DNA of 64,000 nucleotides from Balneolales bacterium (GCA_007134845.1 SLKA01000062.1:1-64000); one strand, 5' to 3'. Shown: positions 18,738 through 29,470, counted from the first letter of the stretch. Notes: generated from the sequence alone by a model not told the origin. A program made the numbers and translations.

Positions 18738-19274
18738 CTACTCAACATGAAGCGAATCTGTTTTTCTGCCGGGATGAAGCGAATCTGTGGCCACATCATC
18801 CTGACGGAATCCGGCTTCTTGCAGTATGAAATCCATGGCATATATTATCATGGCAATACCACTGACCGGCAATACGAGATAGACAAATGACATGGATACA
18901 CCAAGAGCCGGTGAGCTCTGATCCAGGACCCAGGTCAAGATCACAAGCTGAATCCCTCCATACACCAGTACAACCGCTGCAAACAGAGCTATTAGTGAGT
19001 GAATTATGATATTCAGCACGTTTTGCTGTCTGCCTTTCAGTTTCTGGACAAGCAGATCGAGTGCAAGATGCATCCGCTGTCTGTATGCGTATGACGCAGC
19101 CAGCAAACCCAGCCAAATCAAAAGAAAACGGGATAATTCCTCGGTAAATGTAACCGGTGATCCAATTATATAACGCATAAAAACCTGCAGGAGCACCGTA
19201 AACACCAACAGGGTCATGATGAGGATTGACATGCGGGCCAGAATATAGTCAAGTGCTCTAATCAATATATTCAT
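18738..19274 (-). CDS. dctQ: TRAP transporter small membrane subunit
   Basis: This 178-residue protein has four predicted membrane helices (about 12-35, 47-65, 85-110, 125-148). The motif EELSRFLLIWLGLLAASYAYRQRMHLALD is the usual DctQ core, cited here only as spanning residues 45-73. It joins the large subunit in the inner membrane. The start ATG at 19274 lies inside the 3' end of dctP (17-bp overlap) behind a GGAG, pointing to coupled translation. It is slightly long at the C-terminus, with a hydrophilic tail. Confidence 0.9.
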   Translation of the reverse strand: MNILIRALDYILARMSILIMTLLVFTVLLQVFMRYIIGSPVTFTEELSRFLLIWLGLLAASYAYRQRMHLALDLLVQKLKGRQQNVLNIIIHSLIALFAAVVLVYGGIQLVILTWVLDQSSPALGVSMSFVYLVLPVSGIAMIIYAMDFILQEAGFRQDDVATDSLHPGRKTDSLHVE

Positions 19275-20262
19275 CGCCGAGCTCCTGTATTTCGAGAAAT
19301 AGTTGATAGAGAACCGGTTGCTGGGCTCTCATGTTTTCGTAAAAAGGTTCGGACGCTTCCATAAATGGCACGCGATCCGGATATATGATTTCGACTCCTG
19401 CCTCTGCAACGGCCCGAAGGGCTTCTTCACTCGCTTCTTGCCACACCTTCCGCTGATAGGGTACCGATTCAAGCGCAGCCTCCTGCACTATAGCACGCTG
19501 CTCCTCATTCAGTACATGCTCCCAGGTATGCCTGGAAATAACCAGGATATCCGGCACGGCGGTATGCTCGTTGAGTGTGTAATACTGCGAGACCTCATAA
19601 TGTCGTGACAGATAAAAACTTGGAGGATTGTTTTCTGCACCGTCAACAACTCCCTGCTGCAATGCAGTGTACAATTCACCCCAGGAGATCGGAGTGGCAG
19701 ATCCACCAAGTGTATTGACCATTCGTATAGCCGAAGGGCTTTCCTGCACGCGAATACTTAATCCCTGAAGATCTTGCGGAGTTCGGACGGGCCTGTTGGT
19801 TGTATAGAAACTCCGGGTTCCGGCATCATAATAGCAAAGTCCAACGATGCGATAAGGCTCACTGGCATCCAGAATTCGTCTCCCCATCGGACCATCAAGA
19901 ATCGAATACATGTGCTCATCATTGACAAAAAGAAATGGAACGCTGAAAATTGAAAACACAGATGTAAAGCTCTCCATCACTGCAGCAGAGACCTTGGTGA
20001 TATCCAGGCTTCCTATCTGAAGCAGTTCGAGAGTTTGACGTTCGGTACCCAACTGCTCATTGGGATAGATGTCGATGCGCATGGACCCGTCGGATTTTTC
20101 CTTGACCAGTTCTGCCATGCGCATCATGCCCTCATGCACCGGATGCGACGAATCCAGGCCATGACCAAGTCTCAAGACGACCGTATCATCATCGACACGA
20201 CAACCAGATAATATTAGAATTGAAAATAATAGAATCGCAACTCGCGAAAGTGTACAGGTCAT
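19258..20262 (-). CDS. dctP: TRAP transporter substrate-binding lipoprotein (uronate type)
   Basis: This 334-residue DctP-family binding protein has a lipoprotein signal ending ILSGC (Cys21), so it is probably tethered in the periplasm instead of free. The body has LRLGHGLDSSHPVHEGM, FVNDEHMYSILDGPMGRRI and LQGLSIRVQES, the last holding the arginine that normally pairs with the substrate carboxylate, then VDGAENNPPSFY. Binding of a carboxylated sugar fits the family and the uronate context. It is the first gene of the minus-strand cluster, and the operator-like site at 20331-20342 lies about 70 bp upstream. Confidence 0.92.
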   Translation of the reverse strand: MTCTLSRVAILLFSILILSGCRVDDDTVVLRLGHGLDSSHPVHEGMMRMAELVKEKSDGSMRIDIYPNEQLGTERQTLELLQIGSLDITKVSAAVMESFTSVFSIFSVPFLFVNDEHMYSILDGPMGRRILDASEPYRIVGLCYYDAGTRSFYTTNRPVRTPQDLQGLSIRVQESPSAIRMVNTLGGSATPISWGELYTALQQGVVDGAENNPPSFYLSRHYEVSQYYTLNEHTAVPDILVISRHTWEHVLNEEQRAIVQEAALESVPYQRKVWQEASEEALRAVAEAGVEIIYPDRVPFMEASEPFYENMRAQQPVLYQLFLEIQELGDEYID

Positions 20263-20330
20263 ATCATTTTTGGTTTTCGCAATTCGGTCAAGAAAGACAA
20301 GACGGATAAGAGGATGAAATAAAAAAGGCT

Positions 20331-20361
20331 TTACCGTTTAAGTCTACGCAGAATAATAATA
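20331..20361 (-). promoter_or_regulatory. Candidate operator and promoter of the uronate operon
   Basis: On the minus strand a TATTATTATTC box (complement of 20351-20361) is followed within ten bases by CTTAAACGGTAA (complement of 20331-20342). The latter matches the sites at 4127 and 5315. A repressor site just past the -10 region is the classic position for LacI-family control. Promoter assignment is tentative; the shared motif is directly visible. Confidence 0.5.
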
Positions 20362-20398
20362 CGATAGTTGAAATACAACCCTGATTTTAACACTTTTC

Positions 20399-20438
20399 TT
20401 AAAAAAAAGCCCGGGCTGCTATCACAGTACCGGGCTTT
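20399..20438 (-). terminator. Rho-independent terminator after glnN
   Basis: The stem AAAGCCCGG/CCGGGCTTT (20406-20414 and 20430-20438) with a 15-nt loop is followed on the minus strand by a run of eight T. It lies 57 bp past the glnN stop and separates glnN from the uronate operon promoter. Confidence 0.88.
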
Positions 20439-20494
20439 CTCTTTCCTCATGTTGCGTCAAGAAGAGACTTCTTGCTACTATCCATTATTTCGCA

Positions 20495-22690
20495 TTATTT
20501 CACGAAGAGCATTTCGCGATAGGATGGCAGCGGCCAGTAGTCGTCGGCCACCAGTTTCTCCAGCTTGTCAGCCAGTTCACGAACCTTGTTCATTTCCGGG
20601 AGCACCACCTGTGAAAGGTGCTTTGCTTTTTCCGGCACGGTGTCACCGCCAAGATCCGCATTCACTTTGCCAAGCTTGTCCACTGCAACCAGGAGCTGAC
20701 TCAATACGGTGTTAACCTCCTCAGCAAGCGTTTTTGTGGATGATATATCCAGGCTGCTTGACTTGCCCCGATCATTGACCGCAAGGATTTCATTCAAATA
20801 CCGGATTGCCGATGGAACAATCATGGTACGAACGATATCCTCTGTGGTTTCAGCTTCGATATTGAGCTTGATGAAATACTGTTCAAGATATATTTCCTGG
20901 CGCGCTTCCAGCTCCAGCTCGGAAAGCACATGGTATTTCTCAAAGAGCTCAATCGTCTTTTTATCGGTCAGGTAGGGAAGAGCATCCATCGTGGTTTTCA
21001 GATTCAGCAATCCACGTTTTTTTGCTTCCTTCTGCCAGTCATCGGAGTACCCGTCACCATGGAACAGGATGTTATCAATCTCACTTAAGGTTTGCTGCAA
21101 TACGACTTCCAGTGCATCCTCCAGGTCACTTCCCTTGTCCATTTCTGCTTCAAGAGCAGTTGTCATGACATCTATCGAGCTAGCCACTGTTGTATTCAGT
21201 ATGGCCATCGGAAAAGATACCGTCTGTTCGGAACCGACAGCGCGGAACTCAAACTTATTGCCTGTAAAGGCAAAGGGCGAGGTTCTGTTGCGGTCCCCGG
21301 CGTGCTTGGGAATGGTAGGAAGTACGGGAATTCCCAGTCCGAGTAGTCCGCCCTCCTTCGAGCTCTTGGCTTTGCCGGATTTAAGCTGGTCAACAATATC
21401 ATCCAGTTGTTCGCCAATATAAGCAGAGATGATTGCAGGCGGAGCTTCGTTTGCACCGAGCCGGTGATCGTTGCCTGCACTGGCTATGGAAGCCCGAAGC
21501 AACCCCTGATAATCGTGCAATGCCTTAAGTGATGCAGCAAAGAAGAACAGAAACTGCATATTTTCATGCGGACTGTCACCAGGTTCCAGCAAATTGGCAC
21601 CTCTGCTGGTGACCATGGACCAGTTGGCATGCTTGCCGCTGCCGTTAAGTCCTGCAAACGGTTTTTCATGCAGAAGACAAACCAGACCGTACTTCCTGGC
21701 AATTTTTTTCAGCATGATCATTGTAATCTGTTGATGATCAGCCGCTACATTCGCCTTTTCAAAAACCGGCGCTATTTCATACTGGCTTGGTGCCACTTCG
21801 TTGTGCCGCGTTTTGACCGGCACACCTATCCGGTACAGCTCTCTTTCCGCCTCCAGCATGAAGGAGAGAATCCGGTCCGGAATGGATCCGAAATAGTGAT
21901 CGTCCAGTTCCTGTCCTTTGGGGGGTTTTGCCCCAAAAAGTGTTCGTCCGGATGTAAGCAGATCCGGGCGACGATAGAAGTACTCCTGATCAATCAGGAA
22001 ATACTCCTGTTCAAAGCCACCGGTTGCATTCACCCATCTCAGGTCTTTTACTCCAAAAAGATTCAGTGCACGCAATGCCTGTATATTCAGGGCCTCAACC
22101 GAGCGTAAAAGAGGAGTTTTGAAATCAAGCGATTCACCTTTCCAGGATGCGAATACCGTTGGAATACACAGTGTAGAGCCCCTTCCATTTTCGATGATAA
22201 AGGCAGGTGAGGTGGGATCCCAGGCTGTATACCCGCGCGCTTCGAATGTCGGACGCAGCCCGCCGCTCGGGAAACTTGATGCATCGGGTTCGCCCCGCAT
22301 CAAATCATTTCCGGAAAACTGGGTGATGGCGCCCCCACCTTGGTTCGGAGTGATAAAGCTGTCGTGCTTTTCAGCCGTAAAACCGGTCAGCGGTTGGAAC
22401 CAGTGAGTGTAGTGGGTCGCCCCTTTTTCCGTAGCCCATTCTTTCATGACCACGGCGACCGCATCAGCCACTTCATAATCCAGCGGGGCATTGTCGCGAA
22501 TTGTTTTTTTCAGAATTTTCCAAACGCTGCCCGGAAGCCGCTCCTTGAGTGTGTCAATGGAAAGACAGCTTTCACCAAATATTTTGGCTATGTTCATATC
22601 CATTTTCTGCGAACCATTTCTGGCAATAAGGGTGGCTTCCGCCTTTCTGACGGCTTCCAGTGCATCGAATCTCTTATACGATTTGCTCAT
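20495..22690 (-). CDS. glnN: Glutamine synthetase, type III
   Basis: The 731-residue protein is of GSIII length, well above GSI (about 470). It has the GSIII N-terminal domain with [10 protein letters not shown], the ATP/ammonia region [39 protein letters not shown] and [10 protein letters not shown]. It makes glutamine from glutamate, ammonia and ATP in the cytoplasm. GSIII is common in Bacteroidota and cyanobacteria. It is a single gene with its own terminator and a possible promoter at 22739-22746; no glnB or amtB lies nearby. Confidence 0.96.
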   Translation of the reverse strand: MSKSYKRFDALEAVRKAEATLIARNGSQKMDMNIAKIFGESCLSIDTLKERLPGSVWKILKKTIRDNAPLDYEVADAVAVVMKEWATEKGATHYTHWFQPLTGFTAEKHDSFITPNQGGGAITQFSGNDLMRGEPDASSFPSGGLRPTFEARGYTAWDPTSPAFIIENGRGSTLCIPTVFASWKGESLDFKTPLLRSVEALNIQALRALNLFGVKDLRWVNATGGFEQEYFLIDQEYFYRRPDLLTSGRTLFGAKPPKGQELDDHYFGSIPDRILSFMLEAERELYRIGVPVKTRHNEVAPSQYEIAPVFEKANVAADHQQITMIMLKKIARKYGLVCLLHEKPFAGLNGSGKHANWSMVTSRGANLLEPGDSPHENMQFLFFFAASLKALHDYQGLLRASIASAGNDHRLGANEAPPAIISAYIGEQLDDIVDQLKSGKAKSSKEGGLLGLGIPVLPTIPKHAGDRNRTSPFAFTGNKFEFRAVGSEQTVSFPMAILNTTVASSIDVMTTALEAEMDKGSDLEDALEVVLQQTLSEIDNILFHGDGYSDDWQKEAKKRGLLNLKTTMDALPYLTDKKTIELFEKYHVLSELELEARQEIYLEQYFIKLNIEAETTEDIVRTMIVPSAIRYLNEILAVNDRGKSSSLDISSTKTLAEEVNTVLSQLLVAVDKLGKVNADLGGDTVPEKAKHLSQVVLPEMNKVRELADKLEKLVADDYWPLPSYREMLFVK

Positions 22691-22738
22691 GAAAAAATAC
22701 TCTTATGGTTTTTGTTTTTTTCATTAACGAGAACAGGA

Positions 22739-22746
22739 CAAATATA
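22739..22746 (-). promoter_or_regulatory. Possible Bacteroidota-type -7 element of glnN
   Basis: The minus strand reads TATATTTG, matching TAnnTTTG, the -7 box used by the main sigma factor of Bacteroidota. It is about 50 bp before the glnN start. No clear TTG box is seen at the matching -33 position, so this is weak. Confidence 0.35.
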
Positions 22747-22936
22747 AGATTTTATCATAAAAAGTCCATAATTTTTTAATTAGAAATTATTTTTAGACTA
22801 ATATTTTCATACTGCATGAATGTTATGCTTTATACATTACAAAAAAGCGCTTCCAATAAAGGTTTCAAATTATAACTTCCTTTGTTTTCACTATTTTATC
22901 AGACAACAAGTCATTTGCAATAAGTTCATTATTTAT

Positions 22937-23818
22937 ATGAAAATTTCCTCCTGGCTGGAAGCGGCACGTCTCAGAACATTACCGGCATCACTTGTTCCAG
23001 TGATGGTCGGGAGCTCACTTGCCTGGAGCCATGACCTTTTTCATCTGCCTGCAACGCTCGTGGCACTCGTCTGTGCCATCCTCATCCAGATTGCAACCAA
23101 TTTCGCCAACGATTATTTTGATTTCCGCAACGGAGCTGACACTATCGACCGTGTTGGTTTTACAAGAGCCTCGGCATCCGGTGAAATCACTCCCAAAACC
23201 ATATTATCAGCCGCTTTGATGACTTTTTCCCTGGCATTCTTACTCGGACTCTATCTGGTATTCCATGCCGGCTGGCCGATTCTCGTGATCGGACTGCTTT
23301 CCATCACCTCGGGACTTCTTTATACCGGTGGCCCGTTTCCGCTTGCCTACAATGGACTCGGTGATCTCTTTGTTTTTATATTTTTCGGAATTGCAGCTGT
23401 CATGGGTACCTACTATGTCAATGCCCTGCAATGGTCCACGGAAGCTTTCTGGGCTGCTGTTGCCGTCGGCTCACTCTCCACTATGATCCTGGTTGCCAAT
23501 AACTACCGTGATGTTCATACCGATCGCAAGGCAAATAAAAAAACACTTGTTGTTCTGCTGGGCGAACGTTTTGCACGCTGGCAGTTTCTGATTCTGGCTG
23601 TTGCCGCTTTTGCCATTCCTCCGCATTTTTATTTCCGAGAAGACTATGATACTATAGTATTTCTGCCTATGATTCTGATAATTCCGGCTTTATTTCTAAT
23701 CCTTAATTTCTGGAAAGAAAACCGGAAAGAAAAGTACAACATAATTCTGGTCCGGACAGCCCAGTTAATGACCGCATTTGGTGTTCTTTTTTCACTGGGA
23801 ATTGTGCTGTCACATTAA
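22937..23818 (+). CDS. menA: 1,4-dihydroxy-2-naphthoate polyprenyltransferase
   Basis: This is a 293-residue UbiA-family enzyme with about eight membrane helices. The first aspartate motif is NDYFDFRNGAD and the second NNYRDVHTDRKANKKTL, both needed for the magnesium-prenyl-diphosphate site. The start at 22937 gives MKISSWLEAARLRTLPAS, the usual MenA N-terminus; the frame open from 22820 adds an improbable leader. It attaches the isoprenoid tail in menaquinone synthesis in the inner membrane. It leads menC and menE on the same strand (27-bp gap), a small men operon. menD, menF, menH and menB are not in the window. Confidence 0.94.
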   Translation: MKISSWLEAARLRTLPASLVPVMVGSSLAWSHDLFHLPATLVALVCAILIQIATNFANDYFDFRNGADTIDRVGFTRASASGEITPKTILSAALMTFSLAFLLGLYLVFHAGWPILVIGLLSITSGLLYTGGPFPLAYNGLGDLFVFIFFGIAAVMGTYYVNALQWSTEAFWAAVAVGSLSTMILVANNYRDVHTDRKANKKTLVVLLGERFARWQFLILAVAAFAIPPHFYFREDYDTIVFLPMILIIPALFLILNFWKENRKEKYNIILVRTAQLMTAFGVLFSLGIVLSH

Positions 23819-23845
23819 CCTCCCTTACCTCAGAACTCTACTCCT

Positions 23846-24979
23846 ATGAAACAAAAGTCGCTGTTACTCTATCGCTACTCCGTTCCATTCCGCACTCCGT
23901 TTCATTATGCAAATGGCTCCATTGATAAACGGGAGGGCTTTCTGATAGGATCCGGAAAAAGTATTTGGACGGAAATCGCGCCATTGCCCGGATTTTCCGG
24001 GGAATCAATGGAAGATGCCGGTTCATTTCTAAAAAATAACTGGAACCTGATACTGCAGCATTTTAAAAATGCGACACTCGACAGATTTCTTGTTGAAGAG
24101 GCACAGCAGTCAGGAATCGAACAATTCCCATCAATCCGATTTGGACTCTCACTGCTTGATGAACAACAGAAAGCTTCAGCTTCCGGACTCCCGCTGTTCG
24201 CATACTGGCAGGAGCAATGGTTTCCGGATGCAGCTGAAACAAAGGGGTACGTGCGATGCAATGCACTTGCTGAGCATCAAAACATGGAAGAACTCTTGCA
24301 GGTTATCCATTTCCGAAAGGAGTCCGGCTTCCGCACAATGAAGGTGAAGCTTACTGCCGACCCGGAGACAGCTTATAATGTAATCAATGAGACCTGCACC
24401 CGGTTTCCTGATGTTATTTTTCGCTATGATGCGAACAGAGCGTTTTCACTTCAGGAAGCACTGGGCCTTTTTGAACGGCTCAGATCCCGCTTCGATCGCG
24501 ATCAAACAGGCAATAATCTGCAGTATATTGAAGAGCCGCTCAGCAATCCCGATGTTGACTCTCTGACCAAACTCAAAAAATTTGGAATATCTATCGCGGC
24601 TGATGAATCTGCCCGATCTTCCGCCGAAGTGCGTAAACTGAACGAAAGTGGCAGTTTCGATTACCTTGTCATTAAGCCCATGCTTTTTGGTTCTTTCAAT
24701 GAATTGAAGGAGTTAATCCAAAGCGACAGTTCTGTTACAATTTCCTCTGTATTTGAAACTGCTGTGGGGCGGATGCTTCTTGCTCATCTGGCGGCATTAT
24801 TTAATAATAACAGAGAAACAGATCACGGGCTTGCCACCGGTCCATTTCTGATGGATGATGTTTCAACATCCATGCCGGGTCCTCATATCAAACTGAAATC
24901 AAAACCAGGGATTGGACTCAAGGTGAATATGGACAAGACCTGGCTGACTCCAGAGGTGGATTCCAGCAATAAAGAATGA
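23846..24979 (+). CDS. menC: o-succinylbenzoate synthase
   Basis: This 377-residue protein belongs to the enolase superfamily. KVK in MKVKLT (near residue 165) gives the catalytic lysine, RYDANRAF, IEEPL and AADESA give the three metal-binding acidic residues, and VIKPMLFG gives the second lysine. The capping domain begins with YRYSVPFRTPFHYANG. It dehydrates SHCHC to o-succinylbenzoate in menaquinone synthesis. The last codons overlap the menE start by 4 bp, so translation is probably coupled. Similar enzymes in the superfamily are N-acylamino-acid racemases, but the men context decides. Confidence 0.93.
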   Translation: MKQKSLLLYRYSVPFRTPFHYANGSIDKREGFLIGSGKSIWTEIAPLPGFSGESMEDAGSFLKNNWNLILQHFKNATLDRFLVEEAQQSGIEQFPSIRFGLSLLDEQQKASASGLPLFAYWQEQWFPDAAETKGYVRCNALAEHQNMEELLQVIHFRKESGFRTMKVKLTADPETAYNVINETCTRFPDVIFRYDANRAFSLQEALGLFERLRSRFDRDQTGNNLQYIEEPLSNPDVDSLTKLKKFGISIAADESARSSAEVRKLNESGSFDYLVIKPMLFGSFNELKELIQSDSSVTISSVFETAVGRMLLAHLAALFNNNRETDHGLATGPFLMDDVSTSMPGPHIKLKSKPGIGLKVNMDKTWLTPEVDSSNKE

Positions 24980-26778
24980 TCCAAAACCACTCCGATAGCA
25001 ATAATCCGATGCAGGCTGGTGCAGCTAAAGGGGGGCTATCATCCCATTCCGGAAACCAGTGGCAGCACCGTGTAAATAGCACGGTATATTCCCCGAATGG
25101 CGCCATATTGTTTTCCGAAAGCTCTTTTCACGATCAGGCTATTTTTTTGTCCGACGGTATCACCACGGTTCGCTACCAGGATCTGCCAACTGTTATACAA
25201 AACGCCCATCATCAGTTTCAGAACCTTTGCAATTCCCGTAAGTTGGAGAAGCCACCCTCCGCCTGCGTTGCCGGGATCGATACGACCAATCGTTTTGAAT
25301 CCATCTTGTGGATGGTGTACTGTTGGGTACATGCTATTCCATTTGTCCCGTTCTGTGCTGATAACCCTGAACCGGTGACGCAATTCCTACCTGAAGTTCT
25401 GCTTGTTACCTCTGATGAGACGCTGATCCATCCGCATATCAAAAAAGCTGCAAATGGAGCGCAGGCTATCTCAGACCTCACGATTCCAGGAAAATCCCTT
25501 GCAGAAAAAACACTTCAAAACTACGGAACAGGAGTCAGCCTGCCATTACCCGGAGCGCATTTGCCGTTCACAGACCAGCCCCGGGCTCTTTTTTGCGGGC
25601 TCCTCACTTCAGGCTCGTCCGGCCGGCCAAAACGCGTCGCCCTTCTGAGAAAGAACATGATTGCTGCGACACGAAACTCATTTCGTGACATCCGGCCGGA
25701 TTCGGATGCAGGGGAACATCTCTGGGGTAATTGTCTGCCATTGCATCATACGGGCGGGCTCTCCATCATTTTCAGAGCGCTGCTTAGTGGAACCGGCGTT
25801 TTTTTATGGAACAGGTTTGATGCCGGCAGTATCCTGGATGCACTGCACGGTAATCCATCCATTAAACGAATTTCACTTGTACCAACCATGCTCAAGCGGC
25901 TGGTGGACTGTTCACAAAAATCCGGCATAACTTCACCCGCGAAACTGCAACAGATACTGACCGGGGGTGGGCCTTCAAGTCCGGAATTGATCCGGCATGT
26001 CCGGAATATGGGCTGGCCTGTTTGTTTCAGTTACGGTATGACAGAAACGTGCGGACAGATCGCTTCCCAGAACACAGACGGATCAAGTCCATTTGCGTCA
26101 GTCGGCCTTCCCTTCCCAGACCACGACATTGTAATCCGTGATGATACCGGAAAGGCTGCATCAACTGGTATGGTCGGAGCATTGCACGTGAGAGGCCCCC
26201 AGCTTTTCCCGGGATACCTGCCCGATTCTGCCAGGCTTTCTGATTTCGATTTAAAAAAAATGGATTTTTCTTCAGATGACCCGGACCTGACAACACACAG
26301 CTCCAATCCGGCATCCGGCGGGTGGTTTCGAACCGGTGACTATGCCCGGTTGGATAAACAAGGCAATCTGTATATCGAGGCGCGCAGAACGGATCTGATT
26401 GTTTCTGGTGGTGAAAATGTTAATCCGGTTGAGGTTGAATCGATATTGTTGAAATGTGCTGATATCGCCGATGCGGGTATTTCCGGACTGCCTGACGAGG
26501 AATGGGGTCAGTTGGTGGTTGCCTTTATAGTGCCGAAAATTAGAAATTCAAAGGGAACAAAGGATACCTTCCAAACTCGTGAAGAAGATCCGGCTGGTGT
26601 ACAAGCACAATACTCAGAAACGCAGCAGCGAATTTTCCATTTTATTTCAAACAACCTGAAGCCCCATCAGCGTCCAAAAAAAATCGGGTTTACCGATTCT
26701 CTTCCTCGCACTTCACTCGGAAAGCTGGAAAGGAAAAAGCTGCAGGATCAGATTAAAGTCCGATTCTTTCAAAAATAA
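24976..26778 (+). CDS. menE: o-succinylbenzoate-CoA ligase
   Basis: This 600-residue AMP-forming acyl-CoA synthetase is longer than most MenE (about 450-490). It has the P-loop-like [13 protein letters not shown], the adenylate motif [20 protein letters not shown] with the hinge, and the catalytic lysine in GKLERKKL near the end. About 45 extra N-terminal residues and an insert near residue 530 account for the length. It activates o-succinylbenzoate with CoA for the MenB step. It overlaps menC by 4 bp upstream and the 3' end of purB by 26 bp on the opposite strand. Confidence 0.92.
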   Translation: MIQNHSDSNNPMQAGAAKGGLSSHSGNQWQHRVNSTVYSPNGAILFSESSFHDQAIFLSDGITTVRYQDLPTVIQNAHHQFQNLCNSRKLEKPPSACVAGIDTTNRFESILWMVYCWVHAIPFVPFCADNPEPVTQFLPEVLLVTSDETLIHPHIKKAANGAQAISDLTIPGKSLAEKTLQNYGTGVSLPLPGAHLPFTDQPRALFCGLLTSGSSGRPKRVALLRKNMIAATRNSFRDIRPDSDAGEHLWGNCLPLHHTGGLSIIFRALLSGTGVFLWNRFDAGSILDALHGNPSIKRISLVPTMLKRLVDCSQKSGITSPAKLQQILTGGGPSSPELIRHVRNMGWPVCFSYGMTETCGQIASQNTDGSSPFASVGLPFPDHDIVIRDDTGKAASTGMVGALHVRGPQLFPGYLPDSARLSDFDLKKMDFSSDDPDLTTHSSNPASGGWFRTGDYARLDKQGNLYIEARRTDLIVSGGENVNPVEVESILLKCADIADAGISGLPDEEWGQLVVAFIVPKIRNSKGTKDTFQTREEDPAGVQAQYSETQQRIFHFISNNLKPHQRPKKIGFTDSLPRTSLGKLERKKLQDQIKVRFFQK

Positions 26779-28045
26779 CATCGACGTTTCGGGTATGATG
26801 TTTCAGGTCGAAGGCCTCATCCATCTCATTTTCATTCAGAAATGATGTAATCCCGGTGTTGCATTCAAGCAATTGCCGGAAAGAGGTTTTCTGCTCCCAG
26901 GCTTGCATGGCAAGTGGCTGTACAAGATCATAGGCTTTTTCGCGGGACAGACCCTTATCGATCAGCATTAGAAGCACCCGTTGGGAAAAAACTACCCCGT
27001 GGGTTTTGTCGATATTGCTTTTCATGTTATCCGGATATACAACAAGGTTCTCCAGGACACCTGCAAACCGGTGCAACATGTAATCAAGCAGGATCAGTGC
27101 GTCGGGAATGATGATGCGTTCAGCTGAAGAATGGGATATGTCCCGTTCATGCCAAAGCGGAATATTCTCGTATGCGGTCACCATATAGCCGCGGAGCACA
27201 CGTGCGCAACCGGTAATGTTTTCGGAGCTGATCGGATTGCGCTTGTGCGGCATGGCCGAAGACCCTTTCTGGCCCTTTCGGAATTGCTCCTCAACCTCCC
27301 GGGTTTCGGTTTTTTGCAGATGCCTTATCTCTACAGCTATCTTTTCCATGCTTGCACCAATCAAGGCCAATACAGCCATATAGTGTGCATGCCGGTCACG
27401 TTGCAGCGTCTGTGTTGATACAGGTGCCGGTGTCAGATTCAGCAGTTCACAGGTAATAGCCTCCACTTCGGGCGGGATATTGGCGAAGGTTCCGACTGCA
27501 CCAGAGAGTTTGCCGAACTCTACTCCATCAGCCGCCTGATCAAACCGCTCGCCGTTGCGCTTCATCTCCTCATACCAGAGCGCGCATTTCAGTCCGAATG
27601 TCGTTGGTTCCGCATGAATGCCATGGGTGCGTCCCATCATGACGGTGTGTTTGTGCTCACGGGCTTTTTCCGCCAGCACGGAAATCATCCTGTCTAGTCC
27701 GTCACGGATGATACAATTTGCCTGATGCAGCCGCACGCCCAGAGCCGTATCAACAACATCGGTGGATGTCAGTCCGTAGTGCACCCATTTTTTTTCCTCA
27801 CCAAGGGATTCCGATACGGCACGGGTAAAAGCCACCACATCATGCCGCGTCTGCTCCTCAATCTCATGGATGCGATCAACGTCAAAACGTGCATTGGCTT
27901 CCATTTTCCGGATATCCTCCTCCGGGATTACGCCCAGTCGGCTCCATGCTTTGCATGCGGCAATTTCCACATCCAACCATGACCGAAACTGATTTTCCTC
28001 TGTCCAGATCGAGGCCATTTCCTCGCGTGAATACCTTTCTATCAT
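26753..28045 (-). CDS. purB: Adenylosuccinate lyase
   Basis: The 430-residue fumarase/aspartase-superfamily enzyme is of bacterial short-type PurB length. The signature [10 protein letters not shown] carries the flexible catalytic loop serine, and [14 protein letters not shown] and [13 protein letters not shown] carry the histidines of the active site. It splits adenylosuccinate and SAICAR in purine synthesis. It is convergent with menE, and the two 3' ends overlap by 26 bp without an obvious terminator between them. Confidence 0.96.
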   Translation of the reverse strand: MIERYSREEMASIWTEENQFRSWLDVEIAACKAWSRLGVIPEEDIRKMEANARFDVDRIHEIEEQTRHDVVAFTRAVSESLGEEKKWVHYGLTSTDVVDTALGVRLHQANCIIRDGLDRMISVLAEKAREHKHTVMMGRTHGIHAEPTTFGLKCALWYEEMKRNGERFDQAADGVEFGKLSGAVGTFANIPPEVEAITCELLNLTPAPVSTQTLQRDRHAHYMAVLALIGASMEKIAVEIRHLQKTETREVEEQFRKGQKGSSAMPHKRNPISSENITGCARVLRGYMVTAYENIPLWHERDISHSSAERIIIPDALILLDYMLHRFAGVLENLVVYPDNMKSNIDKTHGVVFSQRVLLMLIDKGLSREKAYDLVQPLAMQAWEQKTSFRQLLECNTGITSFLNENEMDEAFDLKHHTRNVDVIFERIGL

Positions 28046-28069
28046 AACTTGCTCAGAATAATATCACAT

Positions 28070-29470
28070 TCATTTTTTCCCGGATCCGGTTTCATGGCCG
28101 GAATCATTCAACACCTTGACCTCAACCTTTGACAAGCGGTTGTTGTCCATTTCATTGACAGTCAGTTCCAATCCCTTGAACTCAATGGTCTCCCCTTCCT
28201 CGGGTATGCGCTCAAGCAGATGGTATATTAGTCCACCAAGGGTTTCGTATTCATCTTCGTCGGTGGTAAGATCCATTGAGAGGATATCGGCCATATCATC
28301 CAGATCAATCTTGGCATCGAATATATAGTTGCCCGATTTCTTTCTGGTAAAAAGTTCCACGGTTTCCGTGTATTCATCGGTGATTTCGCCGATAATCTCC
28401 TCCAGAACATCGTCAAGAGTAATCACCCCCTCAGTGCCCCCGTATTCGTCAACGACAATGGCAATATGTGTTTTCTCCCTCTGAAAATCACGGAGCAGGT
28501 CATCCAGCTTTTTGGTGGTCGGGATAAACAGTGCTTTCCTGGCCAGTGTTTTCCAGTTTATTGTGGTCTCGCCGAGATCAGAATTGATGTAAGGCAGCAG
28601 GTCTTTCGAATGGATGACCCCTGTGATATTGTCCAGATTGTCTTCATAGAGAGGAAGCCTGGAGATGCTTTTTTCCCGTATGATATCAAGGACCTCATGC
28701 AGCGTGTTTTTTGTATTGATGGCCGAAATATTCATCCGTGATGTCATGATTTCCCGGACATAGGTATTTCCAAACTCAATGACATTTTCAATGATCTCCC
28801 TTTCATCACCATGGATGGATCCATGCAATTCACCCACTTCGGCTATTGCCTTGAGGTCCTCGGATGAGATGCCGTCCGACGGCCGCGGAATATTTTTTTC
28901 CAAAAAACGGGTGCTTCGCGATATAAGGCGTGACAATGGCCCCAGAATTATAAAAAAGAAATAAAGCAGGCCGCTCAGCTTGCGGGATACAGCCATTGGT
29001 TTGTTGAGGGCAATCAATTTGGGCGTTATCTCTGCCAGTATAACAATGACGAAGGTAAGCACTATGATCTCAATGGTGAAAACAATCACCTGCGGAAGCC
29101 CGAACATCGCCACAAGACGACCGGTCACCACTGCGGCGCCAACTGCGGTGACGATGTTTGCAAAAGTATTGCCGATAAGTACTGTTGCCAGAAGCTGCCG
29201 GGGCTTGTCAAGCATGTACAGCACCCGGGCAAAAGCAATGTCTTTTTCCGATTCCTTGACCGCTTTTCGATCCACTTTCTTATCGAGTGAGAAGAAGGCA
29301 ACCTCCGCACCGGAAAAAAATGCCGACAAAATGAGACCAAGCAGAATAATGACAATCAGCAGAATGAAGTCGACCGGATTGACAAGCAGGGTATCAAACG
29401 TGCTGCCATCTGCCGTTCTCCACAGACGGCTGCCGGCATCCGCTATCTGAAGCACCAATATGTTATCCAA
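28070..29470 (-). CDS. CNNM/CorC-type membrane protein, GldE-like
   Basis: This 466-residue protein has an N-terminal CNNM transmembrane domain (helices at about 33-55, 95-120, 130-150, 165-185; FFSGAEVAFFSL), two CBS domains (about 215-340, including VREIMTSRMNI and VVDEYGGTEGVITLDDVLEEIIGEI), and a C-terminal CorC_HlyC domain. Such proteins handle Mg2+ or Co2+, or act as gliding-associated GldE in Bacteroidota, where gldE is commonly next to ssb, as here. No gldD lies beside it. A gliding role is therefore unproven; a magnesium-export or regulatory role is equally possible. Confidence 0.85.
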   Translation of the reverse strand: MDNILVLQIADAGSRLWRTADGSTFDTLLVNPVDFILLIVIILLGLILSAFFSGAEVAFFSLDKKVDRKAVKESEKDIAFARVLYMLDKPRQLLATVLIGNTFANIVTAVGAAVVTGRLVAMFGLPQVIVFTIEIIVLTFVIVILAEITPKLIALNKPMAVSRKLSGLLYFFFIILGPLSRLISRSTRFLEKNIPRPSDGISSEDLKAIAEVGELHGSIHGDEREIIENVIEFGNTYVREIMTSRMNISAINTKNTLHEVLDIIREKSISRLPLYEDNLDNITGVIHSKDLLPYINSDLGETTINWKTLARKALFIPTTKKLDDLLRDFQREKTHIAIVVDEYGGTEGVITLDDVLEEIIGEITDEYTETVELFTRKKSGNYIFDAKIDLDDMADILSMDLTTDEDEYETLGGLIYHLLERIPEEGETIEFKGLELTVNEMDNNRLSKVEVKVLNDSGHETGSGKK

